42,394 nt of DNA, from NCBI GenBank assembly GCA_003696955.1, contig RFGU01000012.1, forward strand, positions 1 through 42,394. Direction: 5' to 3'. Below, in pieces: positions 1-11,389 of the stretch. The translations under genes were made by a program, and so were the position numbers. Under the pieces are notes generated by a model that saw only the letters and a list, made by a program, of their open reading frames with translations, ran no database searches and had not been told where the DNA came from. This DNA is from Deltaproteobacteria bacterium. Its GTDB lineage: Bacteria > Myxococcota_A > Polyangia > Nannocystales > Nannocystaceae. Within the stretch, counting starts at the first letter, position 1. Every line of letters starts with the position of its first letter.

Positions 1-180
1 CACCGTTTTTTTCCGGCCGGAAATCGCCCGTGGGACACTTTCGACACCGTCCGGCGATCCCGCCGACCGGTGCCCCGCCACCACCGTCAAGCCTGCGTCC
101 CTTGCGCATGTTTCCTCCGTTCCCGTTCGACCCCCACATCACCCCCGAGACTCCGGGCGGTCAGCACGCGCAGGTTGCGC

Positions 181-228
181 AATTGAGTCATAATTACGAT
201 TCAAAAACCCCTCATTGGCACTCAATTA
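181..228. promoter_or_regulatory. AT-rich inverted repeat, candidate operator
   Basis: An 8-bp inverted repeat, AATTGAGT at 181-188 and ACTCAATT at 221-228, lies in an unusually AT-rich island of about 50 bp within very GC-rich DNA. The half-sites are 40 bp apart centre to centre, close to four helical turns. The island sits just upstream of the candidate promoter at 255-283. Binding by a regulator, possibly the adjacent HTH protein, is inference. It could equally be an UP-element-like stretch or part of a divergent promoter for a gene left of the window. Confidence 0.4.
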
Positions 229-254
229 GCCTTCGTGGGGTAGGGGATTGGACG

Positions 255-283
255 TTGACGCGGCCAGCCCCCGGGCGGACAAT
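255..283 (+). promoter_or_regulatory. Sigma70-type promoter for the HTH-pil operon
   Basis: TTGACG (255-260) and GACAAT (278-283) are separated by 17 bp, giving a good vegetative promoter match. The predicted transcription start near 290 is about 14 nt before the ATG at 304. No comparable promoter is visible between the HTH gene and pilM, so this may drive the whole pil operon. That last point is inference. Confidence 0.5.
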
Positions 284-303
284 GGGGGGGCCAGGAACGT
301 GTG

Positions 304-639
304 ATGCCGGCCGACTCCAAACCGTCGCGCGAGGTCGGGGGATCGAAGGACGAACCCTCGGCCACGGCGCCTGCCGCTGCGCCCCCTCGGCCCAAGCGAA
401 CCAGCAAGGCCAAGGCCAAGGCCGGCATGTTTCCGAACAACGTGCGCAAGCTTCGTCAGGCCGCGATGATGAGCAAGGCCGAGCTGGCGCGCCGCGCTGG
501 GGTCTCGCCCTTGACCATCGACCGGGTCGAGGCCGGGTGCCCGTCGCGCATGGACACCAAGCGCAAGATCCTCGAAGCCCTCGGCTTGCCGCCCTCGGCG
601 CGCGAGGAGGTCTTCGGTCCGGATCCCGACCAGGGCTGA
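304..639 (+). CDS. Small XRE-family HTH protein upstream of pilM
   Basis: A 111-residue protein. Residues 1-40 are a low-complexity Ser/Pro/Ala/Lys tail ending in a basic KRTSKAKAKA stretch. Residues about 45-100 form a Cro/C1-type helix-turn-helix, with NNVRKLRQAAMMSKAELARR followed by AGVSPLTIDRVEAG as the recognition-helix region. I chose ATG 304 because AGGA lies at 293-296; the adjacent GTG at 301 is in frame and possible. It stands 126 bp ahead of pilM on the same strand, with no clear promoter between, so it may be the first gene of the pil operon and a DNA-binding regulator of it. The HTH fold is a confident call. Its target and any autoregulation through the AT-rich repeat upstream are inference. 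Confidence 0.8.
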   Translation: MPADSKPSREVGGSKDEPSATAPAAAPPRPKRTSKAKAKAGMFPNNVRKLRQAAMMSKAELARRAGVSPLTIDRVEAGCPSRMDTKRKILEALGLPPSAREEVFGPDPDQG

Positions 640-765
640 CCACCTCCACGGTCGCCACCGCCGCACGCGTCCCCCGAGACGCCGCGGGCCCGTGGGTGGG
701 CCGGCAACGATGCTCGCCGTTGCCGTCGGACCTTCCATCCTGCGAGCGGGGGAGTTGACGAACCG

Positions 766-1821
766 ATGGCGCGTCATTGCATCGGCCTCGACATCGGTAC
801 CAGCGCGATCAAGCTCGTGCAGCTTCGCTCGACGCGCAAGGGCTTCGTGTTGCAGAACTACGGTGTCGAACCGGTACCGCCCCAGGCCATCGTCGACGGC
901 AACGTCATGGCTCCCGGGCCCGTCGTCGATGCGATCCGCAACCTCGTCAAGCGGATCCACCTCCGCGGAAAGGACGCGGCGATTGCCGTGGGGCGCAACG
1001 CCGTCATCATCAAACGTGTGGTGATGCCCCATCTCGAAGGCGGCGCCCTCGAAGAGCAGATCGAGTGGGAGATCCGCCAGAACATCCCGTTCAACCGCGA
1101 CGAAGTCACCTGCGACTACGAGGTACTCGTCGAGCGCACGCCCCAGGATCAGATGGAGGTCCTGCTCGTCGCCGCCAAGAACGAGGTCGCGCAGCAATAC
1201 GTGCAGGTGACGCGTGAGGCGGGGCTGAACCCGGCCGTCGTGGACGCCTCGGCGCTTGCCCTCACCAATGCGGTGGAGGCCAGCGTGGGCCTGTCCAAGG
1301 AGGAGAGTGTCGCCATCATCCTCGCCGGTGCCACCCACTCCACGATCTCCATCGTGGTCAAGGGGGTGCCTGCCTTCCACCGGGAGGTGAACGTCGGGGG
1401 CAACACCTACACCGAGGCCATCGCCCAGCGGCTGGCCGTCAGCGCCGAAAGTGCGGAGGCCTACAAGGTCGGCGGGGCCACCACCAGCACGCCGGACGTG
1501 GTGCCCCAGGAGGTCCACCGGATCCTGGCCCAGGTCTCCGAACAGATCGCCGGCGAGTACCAGCGCACGCTCGACTTCTTCATGAGTGACGCCCTCGTGG
1601 GGAACCTCGCCCGCATCCACCTGGCCGGTGGAACCGCCCTGGTGCCGCAGCTCGCCAAGGCAATCCAGGTCCGGGCGCGGATTCCCGTCGAGATCGTCGA
1701 TCCGTTCGTCAACGTCGCCGCCGATCCTCGGCGTTTCGATCTGGACTACCTGCGCGTCCACGCGCCGATGCTCGCCGTCGCGTTCGGGCTCGCACTGCGC
1801 AGGCCGGGGGATTCCGAATGA
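766..1821 (+). CDS. pilM: Type IV pilus assembly protein PilM
   Basis: A 351-residue actin-like cytoplasmic ATPase of the FtsA/PilM type, at the usual family length. The N-terminus GLDIGTSAIKLVQL is the phosphate-1 motif, and IHLAGGTALVPQL near residue 285 is the second nucleotide-binding loop. In the family, PilM binds the short cytoplasmic tail of PilN and connects the inner-membrane alignment complex to the motor side of the type IV pilus machine. The start ATG lies about a dozen bases after a GGGGGAG ribosome-binding site. The last codon overlaps the pilN start by 4 bp (ATGA), so the two are translationally coupled. The order pilM-N-O-P-Q is the canonical one. Confidence 0.95.
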   Translation: MARHCIGLDIGTSAIKLVQLRSTRKGFVLQNYGVEPVPPQAIVDGNVMAPGPVVDAIRNLVKRIHLRGKDAAIAVGRNAVIIKRVVMPHLEGGALEEQIEWEIRQNIPFNRDEVTCDYEVLVERTPQDQMEVLLVAAKNEVAQQYVQVTREAGLNPAVVDASALALTNAVEASVGLSKEESVAIILAGATHSTISIVVKGVPAFHREVNVGGNTYTEAIAQRLAVSAESAEAYKVGGATTSTPDVVPQEVHRILAQVSEQIAGEYQRTLDFFMSDALVGNLARIHLAGGTALVPQLAKAIQVRARIPVEIVDPFVNVAADPRRFDLDYLRVHAPMLAVAFGLALRRPGDSE

Positions 1822-2477
1822 TACGCGTCAATCTAGCGCCGCATCGCAAGAGGTCCGGCCGCAAGGGACCGAGGGTCCAGGTCAGCGGCGGCGAAGGCCA
1901 ATGGATCGTGCTGGCCATGGTCGTCGGCTGGGCGGCCCTCGGTGGACTCGGCTGGTATCTGGTGACCGTCGAAGAGGACAAACGTGCCGATCTTCGCAAG
2001 CAGACGGCCGAGAAGAACGCGGAGATCGAGCGAATCCGCAGCATGATCGACGAGGAGGGGTTGCAAGCGCGTAAGGACAAACTTGCGCAGCTCCAAGTGG
2101 CCATCGAGAAACTCAAGGCCCAGCGCAGAACCCCTGTCTACGTCCTCCACGAGCTGGCCAACATCCTGACGACGGGCAAGATGCCCGACATCGACGAGGA
2201 AGAGCAGCGTCGCATCGAGGAGGCCGACCCACAGAGCCGGCTTTCGCCCAACTGGGATGCAACCGGGGTGTGGATCGACTCGCTCAAGGAAGCAGGCGGA
2301 AGCCTCGCCCTCGAAGGCGGGGCGCGCGATCCGTCCGACCTGGCGGAGTTCGTCCGGCGTCTGCGGGCCAGTTCGCGGTTCGGGCAGGTCTCCCACCCCG
2401 ACTTCAAGAAGGAATGCAACAAGGACCACTGCTTCGTCACCTGGAGGCTCACGGCCCAGGTGACGCGATGGGATTGA
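1818..2477 (+). CDS. pilN: Type IV pilus inner-membrane protein PilN
   Basis: A 219-residue bitopic protein. It opens with IRVNLAPHRKR, the equivalent of the INLLPxR motif that docks into PilM. One transmembrane helix follows at about residues 33-55 (IVLAMVVGWAALGGLGWYLV). Next come a charged coiled coil (EDKRADLRKQTAEKNAEIER) and a periplasmic fold that in known structures pairs with PilO. It overlaps pilM by 4 bp, and pilO starts 8 bp after its stop. The Leu-to-Ala change in the docking motif (NLAP for NLLP) is mild. Identity is secure from the motif, topology and position. Confidence 0.93.
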   Translation: MIRVNLAPHRKRSGRKGPRVQVSGGEGQWIVLAMVVGWAALGGLGWYLVTVEEDKRADLRKQTAEKNAEIERIRSMIDEEGLQARKDKLAQLQVAIEKLKAQRRTPVYVLHELANILTTGKMPDIDEEEQRRIEEADPQSRLSPNWDATGVWIDSLKEAGGSLALEGGARDPSDLAEFVRRLRASSRFGQVSHPDFKKECNKDHCFVTWRLTAQVTRWD

Positions 2478-2484
2478 CACGGCC

Positions 2485-3129
2485 ATGGCTTCCCCAATCG
2501 ACTCCATCGTCAAGATGCCTCCCTGGCAGCGGGCCGTCGTATGGGTCGTCGGCGCCGTGGTCATCGGGTTGGTCTGGTACTTCCTCTGGTACGCCGACGC
2601 CATCTCGCAGCGGGAGAGCGCCGAACGTGCATTGGCCAAGGCCGACGCCGAGCTGGCCAAGATGCAGAAGAAGCTCGAGAACTTCGAGGAGGAGCAGCGC
2701 AAGGCAGCCGAGATGGAGCAGGAGATCCGCAAGCTGATGGAGGAGCTGCCCACCTCGTCGGCGACGGTGGACAACATGATGCAGACCTTCCAACAGCAGG
2801 CCCGGCTGGTGGGGCTCAACGTCGAGAGTTGGACGCCCATGGGCGAGGAGAAGATGGACTACTATGCGAAGTTGCCCGTGGAGATACGTGCCCAGGGCAA
2901 CTGGTACGCCCTCGGGGAGTTCATGCGGCGCGCCGGGGAACTCAAGAAGATCGTCAGCATCGAGGACCTCTCGTTGTCGGCCGACCGCAAGGCCAACGAG
3001 AACGATCCGCATCCCCAACTCGAGGTGACGTTCCGGGCGGCCACGTACCGCTTCCTGACGGACGAAGAACGCATGGCTGCGGCGCAGAAGGCCAGCAAGC
3101 GGCGGCGTCGTGGGGGAGGCAAGAAGTGA
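2485..3129 (+). CDS. pilO: Type IV pilus inner-membrane protein PilO
   Basis: A 214-residue bitopic protein. A cytoplasmic stub of about 15 residues leads into one transmembrane helix (AVVWVVGAVVIGLVWYFLWY). A coiled coil at about residues 42-85 (AKADAELAKMQKKLENFEEE) follows, then a periplasmic ferredoxin-like domain. PilO dimerises with PilN and binds PilP in the alignment complex. The C-terminus is a basic tail, ASKRRRRGGGKK. Its TGA shares its final A with the ATG of pilP. No strong Shine-Dalgarno precedes it, so translation is probably coupled to pilN. Assignment rests on topology, length and operon position. Confidence 0.92.
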   Translation: MASPIDSIVKMPPWQRAVVWVVGAVVIGLVWYFLWYADAISQRESAERALAKADAELAKMQKKLENFEEEQRKAAEMEQEIRKLMEELPTSSATVDNMMQTFQQQARLVGLNVESWTPMGEEKMDYYAKLPVEIRAQGNWYALGEFMRRAGELKKIVSIEDLSLSADRKANENDPHPQLEVTFRAATYRFLTDEERMAAAQKASKRRRRGGGKK

Positions 3130-3743
3130 TGCGCACGATGGTCTCTGGCGTTCGAACCGGGCTCGTCCTGCTGCTGCTCGCGGGCGTTGCGGGCGCCTGT
3201 GGTGAGGAAGAGAAGGCGGTGCAACAACGTGGTGTCGCGCCGCCGCCGGGGGGCGGTGGCAAGGCCAAGGGGAAAGGCGCCGATGCGCCCGGCGCAGAGG
3301 GTTCGGCCGGCGGCGAGGCGGACGGGGAGGGCGAGGAGGCCGAGGCACCACCGCCGCGCCCACGTCCCGTGCTGACCCGAGAGGACTTCTCCCTGGCCAC
3401 CCGCGATCCGTTCCAGAACTTCCTCGGAAGCCAGGTCGTCGAACTCGAGCCGGATCGTCCTCGCGCCCAACGCGACGTCAAGATGAGCGAGTACGCGTTC
3501 GAGGATCTCAAGTTGGTGGCCATCGTGCGCTCCGGCCGGGGCATCGTGCCCCGTGCCCTCTTCGTGGCGAGCGACGGCAAGAGCCAGACGATCAAACAAG
3601 GCGAGTACTTCTCGCGTGCGGAAGTCCTGCTCGCGGCGGTCAACCGCGATTACGTCGAAATCGAGGTGGTCGACGAAGAACTTGCCAGCAACCTGGGCCT
3701 TTCGCGTGGCGAACGGCGAGCCATCTACCTCAAGAACGAGTGA
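3129..3743 (+). CDS. pilP: Type IV pilus lipoprotein PilP
   Basis: A 204-residue lipoprotein. A hydrophobic signal (GLVLLLLAGVAGAC) ends in a lipobox with Cys24. A low-complexity Gly/Glu/Ala/Pro linker spans about residues 30-80. The PilP domain then starts at ATRDPFQNFLG, the familiar region that begins the beta-sandwich and binds PilN/PilO and the N0 domain of PilQ. I chose ATG 3129 because it gives a complete signal peptide and overlaps the pilO stop by 1 bp; the same frame is open further upstream, but that part is a shadow of pilO. The long acidic/Gly linker is typical of high-GC relatives. It would bridge the inner-membrane complex to the secretin. Confidence 0.92.
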   Translation: MRTMVSGVRTGLVLLLLAGVAGACGEEEKAVQQRGVAPPPGGGGKAKGKGADAPGAEGSAGGEADGEGEEAEAPPPRPRPVLTREDFSLATRDPFQNFLGSQVVELEPDRPRAQRDVKMSEYAFEDLKLVAIVRSGRGIVPRALFVASDGKSQTIKQGEYFSRAEVLLAAVNRDYVEIEVVDEELASNLGLSRGERRAIYLKNE

Positions 3744-3757
3744 CGGAGCGACGATCC

Positions 3758-7291
<3,534 letters not shown>

Positions 7292-7293
7292 CT

Positions 7294-7310
7294 CGGCGCG
7301 GTCGGCGCCG
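7294..7310 (+). terminator. Weak hairpin after pilQ
   Basis: CGGCGC (7294-7299) and GCGCCG (7305-7310) form a 6-bp GC stem with a 5-nt loop, starting 3 nt after the pilQ stop codon. No T-run follows, so it is at best a weak or factor-dependent terminator or an RNA 3' end between pilQ and aroK. Confidence 0.25.
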
Positions 7311-7351
7311 CCGGTCCGGGGGGCTTGCGCATCGCGCGCCCACGGGTCACG

Positions 7352-7891
7352 ATGCCGACCGTGCGCAGCCTCTTCCTCGTCGGCATGATGGGCAGCGGCA
7401 AGACCACGGTCGGGCGTCGGATCGCCGAGGACCGGGGGCTACGGTTCGTGGACCTCGACGAACGCCTCGAACTCATCTTCGGCAAGGCCATCGCCGACAT
7501 CGTTCGGGAGGGAGAGCCGCGGTTTCGCCGGCTCGAGCGCGCCGTGTTGCAACACTTCCTCACCGATCCCGGGTTCGAGTTGGCCGGGCCGTGGGTCGTC
7601 GCGACCGGCGGCGGCATCGTGACCGATCCGGAGAACGTCCGCGACATGCAGCGGGTCGGGACCGTGGTCTACCTCGATGTCGACATCGACGAACTCGCTC
7701 GGCGTGTGGGGGACGATCCTGCGCGGCCCTTGCTCGCAGGCGACGCGTCCGCGGTGCGGACCTTGGCACGGATCTTCGCCGAGCGCCGGGATGCCTACGA
7801 AAAGGCCGGGCAGGCGATCGACGGCAACGGAGATCCCGGGGAGGTGGCTCGGCGCGTCGTCGAAGTCTGGACGCCTTCGCATACGCCATGA
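7352..7891 (+). CDS. aroK: Shikimate kinase AroK
   Basis: A 179-residue cytoplasmic P-loop kinase that phosphorylates shikimate to shikimate 3-phosphate with ATP. The Walker A motif is GMMGSGKTTVG near the N-terminus. FVDLDERLE supplies the shikimate/magnesium-binding Asp. RRLERAVLQ and ATGGGIV are the substrate-binding motifs, and ARPLLAG is the lid region. Length is typical. I preferred ATG 7352; a TTG at 7325 is in frame but adds only a non-conserved IARPRVT stretch. It follows pilQ by 60 bp and overlaps aroB by 4 bp (ATGA), so aroK and aroB are coupled. Confidence 0.95.
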   Translation: MPTVRSLFLVGMMGSGKTTVGRRIAEDRGLRFVDLDERLELIFGKAIADIVREGEPRFRRLERAVLQHFLTDPGFELAGPWVVATGGGIVTDPENVRDMQRVGTVVYLDVDIDELARRVGDDPARPLLAGDASAVRTLARIFAERRDAYEKAGQAIDGNGDPGEVARRVVEVWTPSHTP

Positions 7892-9006
7892 CGCGCTTTT
7901 CGATCGACGTCGAGCCCGGCCGGCCCGCGGCCACCGTGGAGGTGGGGGCGGGGATCGCCGGATCGGCGGGGGACGTCGCACGTCGGTTGCGTCCGTCGGC
8001 GACCCGTGCGTTCGTGGTGACGGACGCGACCGTCGAGGAACTCCACGTTCCCATGGTGGAAAGGGCGCTGCGCGGCGCGGGGCTTACCACCACGGTCCAT
8101 GCGTTCCCTCCCGGCGAACGCCACAAGACGCCGGAGACGCTGGTCTCCATCGTGCGGGCGATGGTGCGTTCGGGGCTCGGCCGCGGCGACCTGGTGGTGG
8201 CGGTCGGCGGCGGCGTGGTCGGGGACGTGGCGGGCCTTGCCGCCGCCGTGTTCATGCGGGGCGTCGCCTGGATGGCGATCCCCACGACGTTGCTCGCCCA
8301 GGTGGACGCCTCGGTGGGGGGCAAGACCGCCGTCGACCTGCCGGAGGGCAAGAATCTGTTCGGGGTGTTCCATGTGCCCGAGGCCGTCCTGGTGGACCCG
8401 GCCCTCCTGTCCACGTTGCCCGAGCCGGAGTGGATCTGCGGCCGGGCCGAGATGGTCAAGCACGGCCTGCTCTTCGACCCCGATCACCTCGGCGCCTTGC
8501 GCCGCGTACTCGGCACGCCGGCCGAGCGGGACCCCGGGGTTCTCGCCCCGTTGGTCGCCCGGCAGATCGAACTCAAGCTCGGGTGCATCCGCGGGGATCT
8601 GCGCGAGTCCGCCCCGATCCGGGGCGGGCGCGCCCTGCTCAACCTCGGGCACACCGTGGCCCATGCCTTCGAGACGCTCTCGGGTCACACCCTGCGGCAC
8701 GGCGAGGCCGTGGCGCGCGGACTGGTCGCGGCCGCCCGGATCTCCGAGCGCTTGGGGGTTGCATCCCCCGGGTTCGAAGCCGAGGTCCGCGAGGTCCTCG
8801 AGGCGGTCCGACTACCCGTGGATCTCGACGGGATGCTCGCGCGGTACGACGACGAAGCGCTCGCCGACGCGCTTTCGTCCGACAAGAAACGACAAGGGAC
8901 CACGATCCCCTACATCGTGTTGCGCGGGATCGGGCGGCCGGACGTGGTGGCCCTGCCCCCCGGCCGGATCGTCGATTTGTTGCGTGGACCGGCCTCTGCG
9001 CGCTAG
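7888..9006 (+). CDS. aroB: 3-dehydroquinate synthase AroB
   Basis: A 372-residue enzyme that converts DAHP to 3-dehydroquinate using NAD and a divalent metal, the second step of the shikimate pathway. The NAD-binding motif is AVGGGVVGDVAGLAAAVFMR. Substrate-site motifs are PTTLLAQVDASVGGKTAVD and GKNLFGVFH. The metal ligands expected for the family are present as Glu in RAEMVKHGLL, His in LNLGHTVAHAFE and His in HGEAVARG. The start overlaps the aroK stop. The ORF ends in TAG, which also forms part of the candidate -10 element for the next gene. Confidence 0.95.
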   Translation: MTRFSIDVEPGRPAATVEVGAGIAGSAGDVARRLRPSATRAFVVTDATVEELHVPMVERALRGAGLTTTVHAFPPGERHKTPETLVSIVRAMVRSGLGRGDLVVAVGGGVVGDVAGLAAAVFMRGVAWMAIPTTLLAQVDASVGGKTAVDLPEGKNLFGVFHVPEAVLVDPALLSTLPEPEWICGRAEMVKHGLLFDPDHLGALRRVLGTPAERDPGVLAPLVARQIELKLGCIRGDLRESAPIRGGRALLNLGHTVAHAFETLSGHTLRHGEAVARGLVAAARISERLGVASPGFEAEVREVLEAVRLPVDLDGMLARYDDEALADALSSDKKRQGTTIPYIVLRGIGRPDVVALPPGRIVDLLRGPASAR

Positions 9007-9009
9007 CCT
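8980..9009 (+). promoter_or_regulatory. Candidate promoter for lipoprotein gene
   Basis: TTGCGT (8980-8985) and TAGCCT (9004-9009) are separated by 18 bp, and the -10 hexamer overlaps the aroB stop codon. The predicted start near 9016 lies about 36 nt before the ATG at 9052. The 18-bp spacing recurs at several other promoters in this window. Confidence 0.45.
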
Positions 9010-9051
9010 TGGATCCGCACGCGTGCCGCCCGCACGCCTGTGAGGTGGACC

Positions 9052-9813
9052 ATGATGCCCCGAACTCTTCGCGTACCGATCCTCGTTTCCGCGCTTGCGT
9101 CCTTGCCGCTCACCGGATGCACGGACCAGCAGGAAGGATTGTTGGTCCGCCGGGCTCCGATGTGGGCCACCAACGACGTGGACGGCGTGACCGTCGGGTC
9201 GTGTGCCGTCGATCCCGCCAACACGGTGACGTTGGTCCACGGCACGCTGGACGTGGACTACGGCACGCCCTACACGGTGCCGCTCGAGGTGGCCAACAAC
9301 ATGCTCAACGTGGACTCGGAGTCGTCGCCGAACGGCATCAACGACGGCGAGATTCGTCTGTCCGAGGCCGAGGTCTCTCTCGATTTACCGCAGGCTCCGG
9401 ACGTGATCGACGGCATCGGAGCCCAAGATGGCGCCTTGGTGGAGTTCACCGTGCCGCTTCAATCGATCTCCATCGAGCCGGGGGACAGCCAGGGGATCCT
9501 CCTCGACATCGTGCCGGCCGCGACGACCCAGGCTCTCGCAAGCGCCCTCGGCGGCCAACTTGCGGGCGGCGGTGAAGCTCGCCTGATTGCGACGATCAGG
9601 CTCCGCGGCTACCGGGCCGTGAGCGGGGGGAAGCGCAACGAGGTCGAGGCGCGAGAGTTCGAGTTCCCCATCGATCTCTGTTCGGGTTGTCTGCTCGATT
9701 GCACGCCGTGCGGTGGTACCTGCGCCGACGGTGCGGTCGTCGGAGGTGTGTGTGGCAACGCCCAGGATTTCAGCGTCTACCCGGCGAGTTGTGCCGGTGA
9801 CACCGGCGGCTGA
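9052..9813 (+). CDS. Lipoprotein of unknown function with Cys-rich tail
   Basis: A 253-residue secreted lipoprotein. The signal peptide ends at a lipobox (LPLTGC) with Cys23. The middle is beta-rich, with hydrophobic/polar alternation (TVTLVHGTLDVDYGTPYTV, LVEFTVPLQSISIEPG). The end, from about residue 205, holds closely spaced cysteines (CSGCLLDCTPCGGTCADG, then two more), probably disulfide-bonded. ATG 9052 is preceded by GAGGTGG at 9041-9047; GTG 9040 is in frame but less likely. I do not recognise a family. Its role is presumably structural or binding at the envelope. It has its own candidate promoter and is separated from the next operon by a strong hairpin. Confidence 0.8.
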   Translation: MMPRTLRVPILVSALASLPLTGCTDQQEGLLVRRAPMWATNDVDGVTVGSCAVDPANTVTLVHGTLDVDYGTPYTVPLEVANNMLNVDSESSPNGINDGEIRLSEAEVSLDLPQAPDVIDGIGAQDGALVEFTVPLQSISIEPGDSQGILLDIVPAATTQALASALGGQLAGGGEARLIATIRLRGYRAVSGGKRNEVEAREFEFPIDLCSGCLLDCTPCGGTCADGAVVGGVCGNAQDFSVYPASCAGDTGG

Positions 9814-9878
9814 CCGTCGTGGCGTCGGCCGTGGGCCCGTAGGTTCCTCCTGCACGTCGGCGTATCGGGAGGTCTCGC

Positions 9879-9912
9879 GCCCCCGGCATGCGGGCTGCTC
9901 CGGGCCGGGGGC
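9879..9912 (+). terminator. GC-rich hairpin, probable terminator
   Basis: GCCCCCGGC (9879-9887) and GCCGGGGGC (9904-9912) form a perfect 9-bp stem with a 16-nt loop, in the gap between the lipoprotein gene and the next promoter. Only a partly T-rich stretch (TGCTTCGTTT) follows, so termination strength is uncertain. Confidence 0.4.
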
Positions 9913-9951
9913 CCATGCTTCGTTTCGGAGGTCCGAGGGGGCAACGCCAGC

Positions 9952-9981
9952 TTGACCGGGCACCGCGCCCTTTGCGATGCT
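9952..9981 (+). promoter_or_regulatory. Candidate promoter for Roadblock-acc operon
   Basis: TTGACC (9952-9957) is separated by 18 bp from GATGCT (9976-9981). The -35 is near-consensus and the -10 is weak. The predicted start near 9988 would give a leader of about 30 nt ahead of the ATG at 10020. Its position just after a hairpin and just before a same-strand run of six genes fits an operon promoter. Confidence 0.45.
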
Positions 9982-10019
9982 CCGGCTGCGGTGCGGACGC
10001 GCCGCAGGCGAGGGCCACC

Positions 10020-10373
10020 ATGCAGGAGATCCTTCAACGCATCGTCGACCGGACCCCGGGCGCCCAGGGCGCCATCCTGATGGGGTTCGACGGCATTCCC
10101 GTGCTCCAGGCCGAGGCGCCGTCGCCGAAGGTGGACATCGAAGCGGTGGCGATGGAGTTCTCGTTTCGCTTCATCGAGCTGGTCAAGGCGGCCGAGGCCC
10201 TCGAACTGGGCACGATCCACGACGTGACGATCAAGACCGACGCGGGCGTCGTGATCGCACGGGTGCTGTCGGAAGACTACTTCGCGTGCGTGTTCCTCGA
10301 CGATCCGGCCTATCTCGGCAAGGGGCGGTACGTCCTGCGGGTGGAGTCGGTGGAACTTGCGGCCCAGCTCTGA
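10020..10373 (+). CDS. Roadblock/LC7 domain protein
   Basis: A 117-residue single-domain protein with the profilin-like Roadblock/LC7 pattern: an N-terminal helix ([20 protein letters not shown]), a central [11 protein letters not shown] strand-turn, and the [19 protein letters not shown] helix. In bacteria such proteins are dimeric regulators of small Ras-like GTPases such as MglA. No GTPase gene lies in the window, so the partner must be elsewhere. I chose ATG 10020 because GAGGG precedes it and upstream residues are not conserved-looking; the frame is open back to 9888. aroQ follows 30 bp downstream. It is shorter than typical MglB proteins, so I do not assign that symbol. Confidence 0.85.
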   Translation: MQEILQRIVDRTPGAQGAILMGFDGIPVLQAEAPSPKVDIEAVAMEFSFRFIELVKAAEALELGTIHDVTIKTDAGVVIARVLSEDYFACVFLDDPAYLGKGRYVLRVESVELAAQL

Positions 10374-10403
10374 GGCGGCGCGCGCTTCCCCCATCCGTCC
10401 ATC

Positions 10404-10877
10404 ATGCCGTCGGACCCCGGACAACCGCGCGCACCAGCACTCGTCGTGCTCCACGGGCCGAACCTCGACCGCCTGGGCAGCCGGGAACCCGAAATCTACG
10501 GTACCCTGCGGCTCTCCGAGGTGGATGCGGCCATCGAGGCCGAGGCGCGCGCGTTGGGAATCTCGGTCACGTGTCGCCAGAGCAACCACGAGGGGCAGCT
10601 CATCGAGTGGGTGCACGAAGCCGACGACCACGCCGACGGGCTCGTCGTCAATCCGGCCGGATACACCCATACGTCGGTGGCCCTGGCCGACGCCCTCGCA
10701 GCCCTGAGGATCCCGGCGGTGGAGGTGCACCTTTCCAACCTCTACGCGCGAAATTCCATGCGTCACACGTCGCTTACGGGGGCCCATTGCGCGGGCGTCG
10801 TCATGGGGCTGGGCCTCGACGGATATCTCCTCGCAATCCGGTATCTTTCCCGGCGCCTCGCGGCCGAGGCGCCCTGA
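10404..10877 (+). CDS. aroQ: Type II 3-dehydroquinate dehydratase AroQ
   Basis: A 157-residue enzyme that dehydrates 3-dehydroquinate to 3-dehydroshikimate, the third shikimate step. Family motifs are [19 protein letters not shown] with the lid Arg and catalytic Tyr, [29 protein letters not shown] with the catalytic His region, and [18 protein letters not shown] with the substrate-binding His and Arg. Length is typical. An N-terminal [11 protein letters not shown] stretch precedes the first strand. It lies between the Roadblock gene (30 bp) and accB (17 bp). Together with aroK and aroB upstream it gives three shikimate steps within about 3.5 kb, but not in one coupled unit. Confidence 0.95.
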   Translation: MPSDPGQPRAPALVVLHGPNLDRLGSREPEIYGTLRLSEVDAAIEAEARALGISVTCRQSNHEGQLIEWVHEADDHADGLVVNPAGYTHTSVALADALAALRIPAVEVHLSNLYARNSMRHTSLTGAHCAGVVMGLGLDGYLLAIRYLSRRLAAEAP

Positions 10878-10894
10878 CCAGAGAAAGCCGATCC

Positions 10895-11389
10895 ATGTCC
10901 GACCGCGAAACGACCCCCCTTCCGGAGATCCGCTACGTGCGGGAGCTTGCGAAGGTGTTCAAGCAGTTCGGCCTCGACGAGATCGAGATCGAGACGGCCG
11001 ACACCCGTGTGCTCCTGCGTCGCGGGGACGTCCCGGTGGCGGTGCCGCCGGCGCCGGCCCCGCCGCCTCCCCCAGCCGCACCGGCGACCGCGCCTGCGGC
11101 GGAGCCAGCCGCGCCCGCGCCGACCCCGGCGGCCGCCGAGGCGGAGGAAGGCGAGTTCATCACGTCACCGTTCGTCGGCACGTTCTACCGCAGGCCGCGG
11201 CCGGACGCGCCGCCCTTCGTCGAGGTCGGTCAGACGGTGCAAGAGGGGCAGACCCTGTGCATCGTCGAGGCCATGAAGCTCTTCAACGAAATCGAGGCCG
11301 AGTTTCCGTGCGTGGTCGAAGCGTGCCTGGTCGAGGACGGTCAGCCGGTCGAGTTCGGTGCCAAGCTCTTTCGGGTCAAGCGCCTGTGA
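10895..11389 (+). CDS. accB: Biotin carboxyl carrier protein AccB
   Basis: A 164-residue carrier subunit of acetyl-CoA carboxylase. The N-terminal helical region (about 1-45) precedes a Pro/Ala-rich flexible linker (about 47-83), then the biotinyl domain. The biotinylated Lys is Lys128 in [12 protein letters not shown], and the domain includes the SPFVGTFYR strand and a thumb-like segment typical of acetyl-CoA carboxylase carriers. Lys128 would be modified by a biotin-protein ligase encoded elsewhere. The stop overlaps the GTG start of accC by 4 bp, so carrier and carboxylase are made in a coupled way. The frame is open far upstream but that is a shadow; ATG 10895 fits the family. Confidence 0.95.
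   Translation: MSDRETTPLPEIRYVRELAKVFKQFGLDEIEIETADTRVLLRRGDVPVAVPPAPAPPPPPAAPATAPAAEPAAPAPTPAAAEAEEGEFITSPFVGTFYRRPRPDAPPFVEVGQTVQEGQTLCIVEAMKLFNEIEAEFPCVVEACLVEDGQPVEFGAKLFRVKRL

Noticed and set aside
1-23. T-run at 6-12 with palindrome TTTCCGGCCGGAAA at 10-23, as a terminator
   Set aside because: The T-run comes before, not after, the palindrome on the plus strand, and A-run rather than T-run follows on the minus strand. It could be the tail of a terminator outside the window, which cannot be judged. Nothing else is seen in 24-180.
226-1761. Long open frame of 511 codons on the minus strand across pilM
   Set aside because: It is antisense to a certain pilM, has Asp/Gly/Arg/His-rich random composition with no motif, and results from high GC content.
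7677-9575. 632-codon plus-strand frame across aroK, aroB and the lipoprotein gene
   Set aside because: It is an Arg/Gly/Pro-rich shadow overlapping three well-supported genes in another frame.
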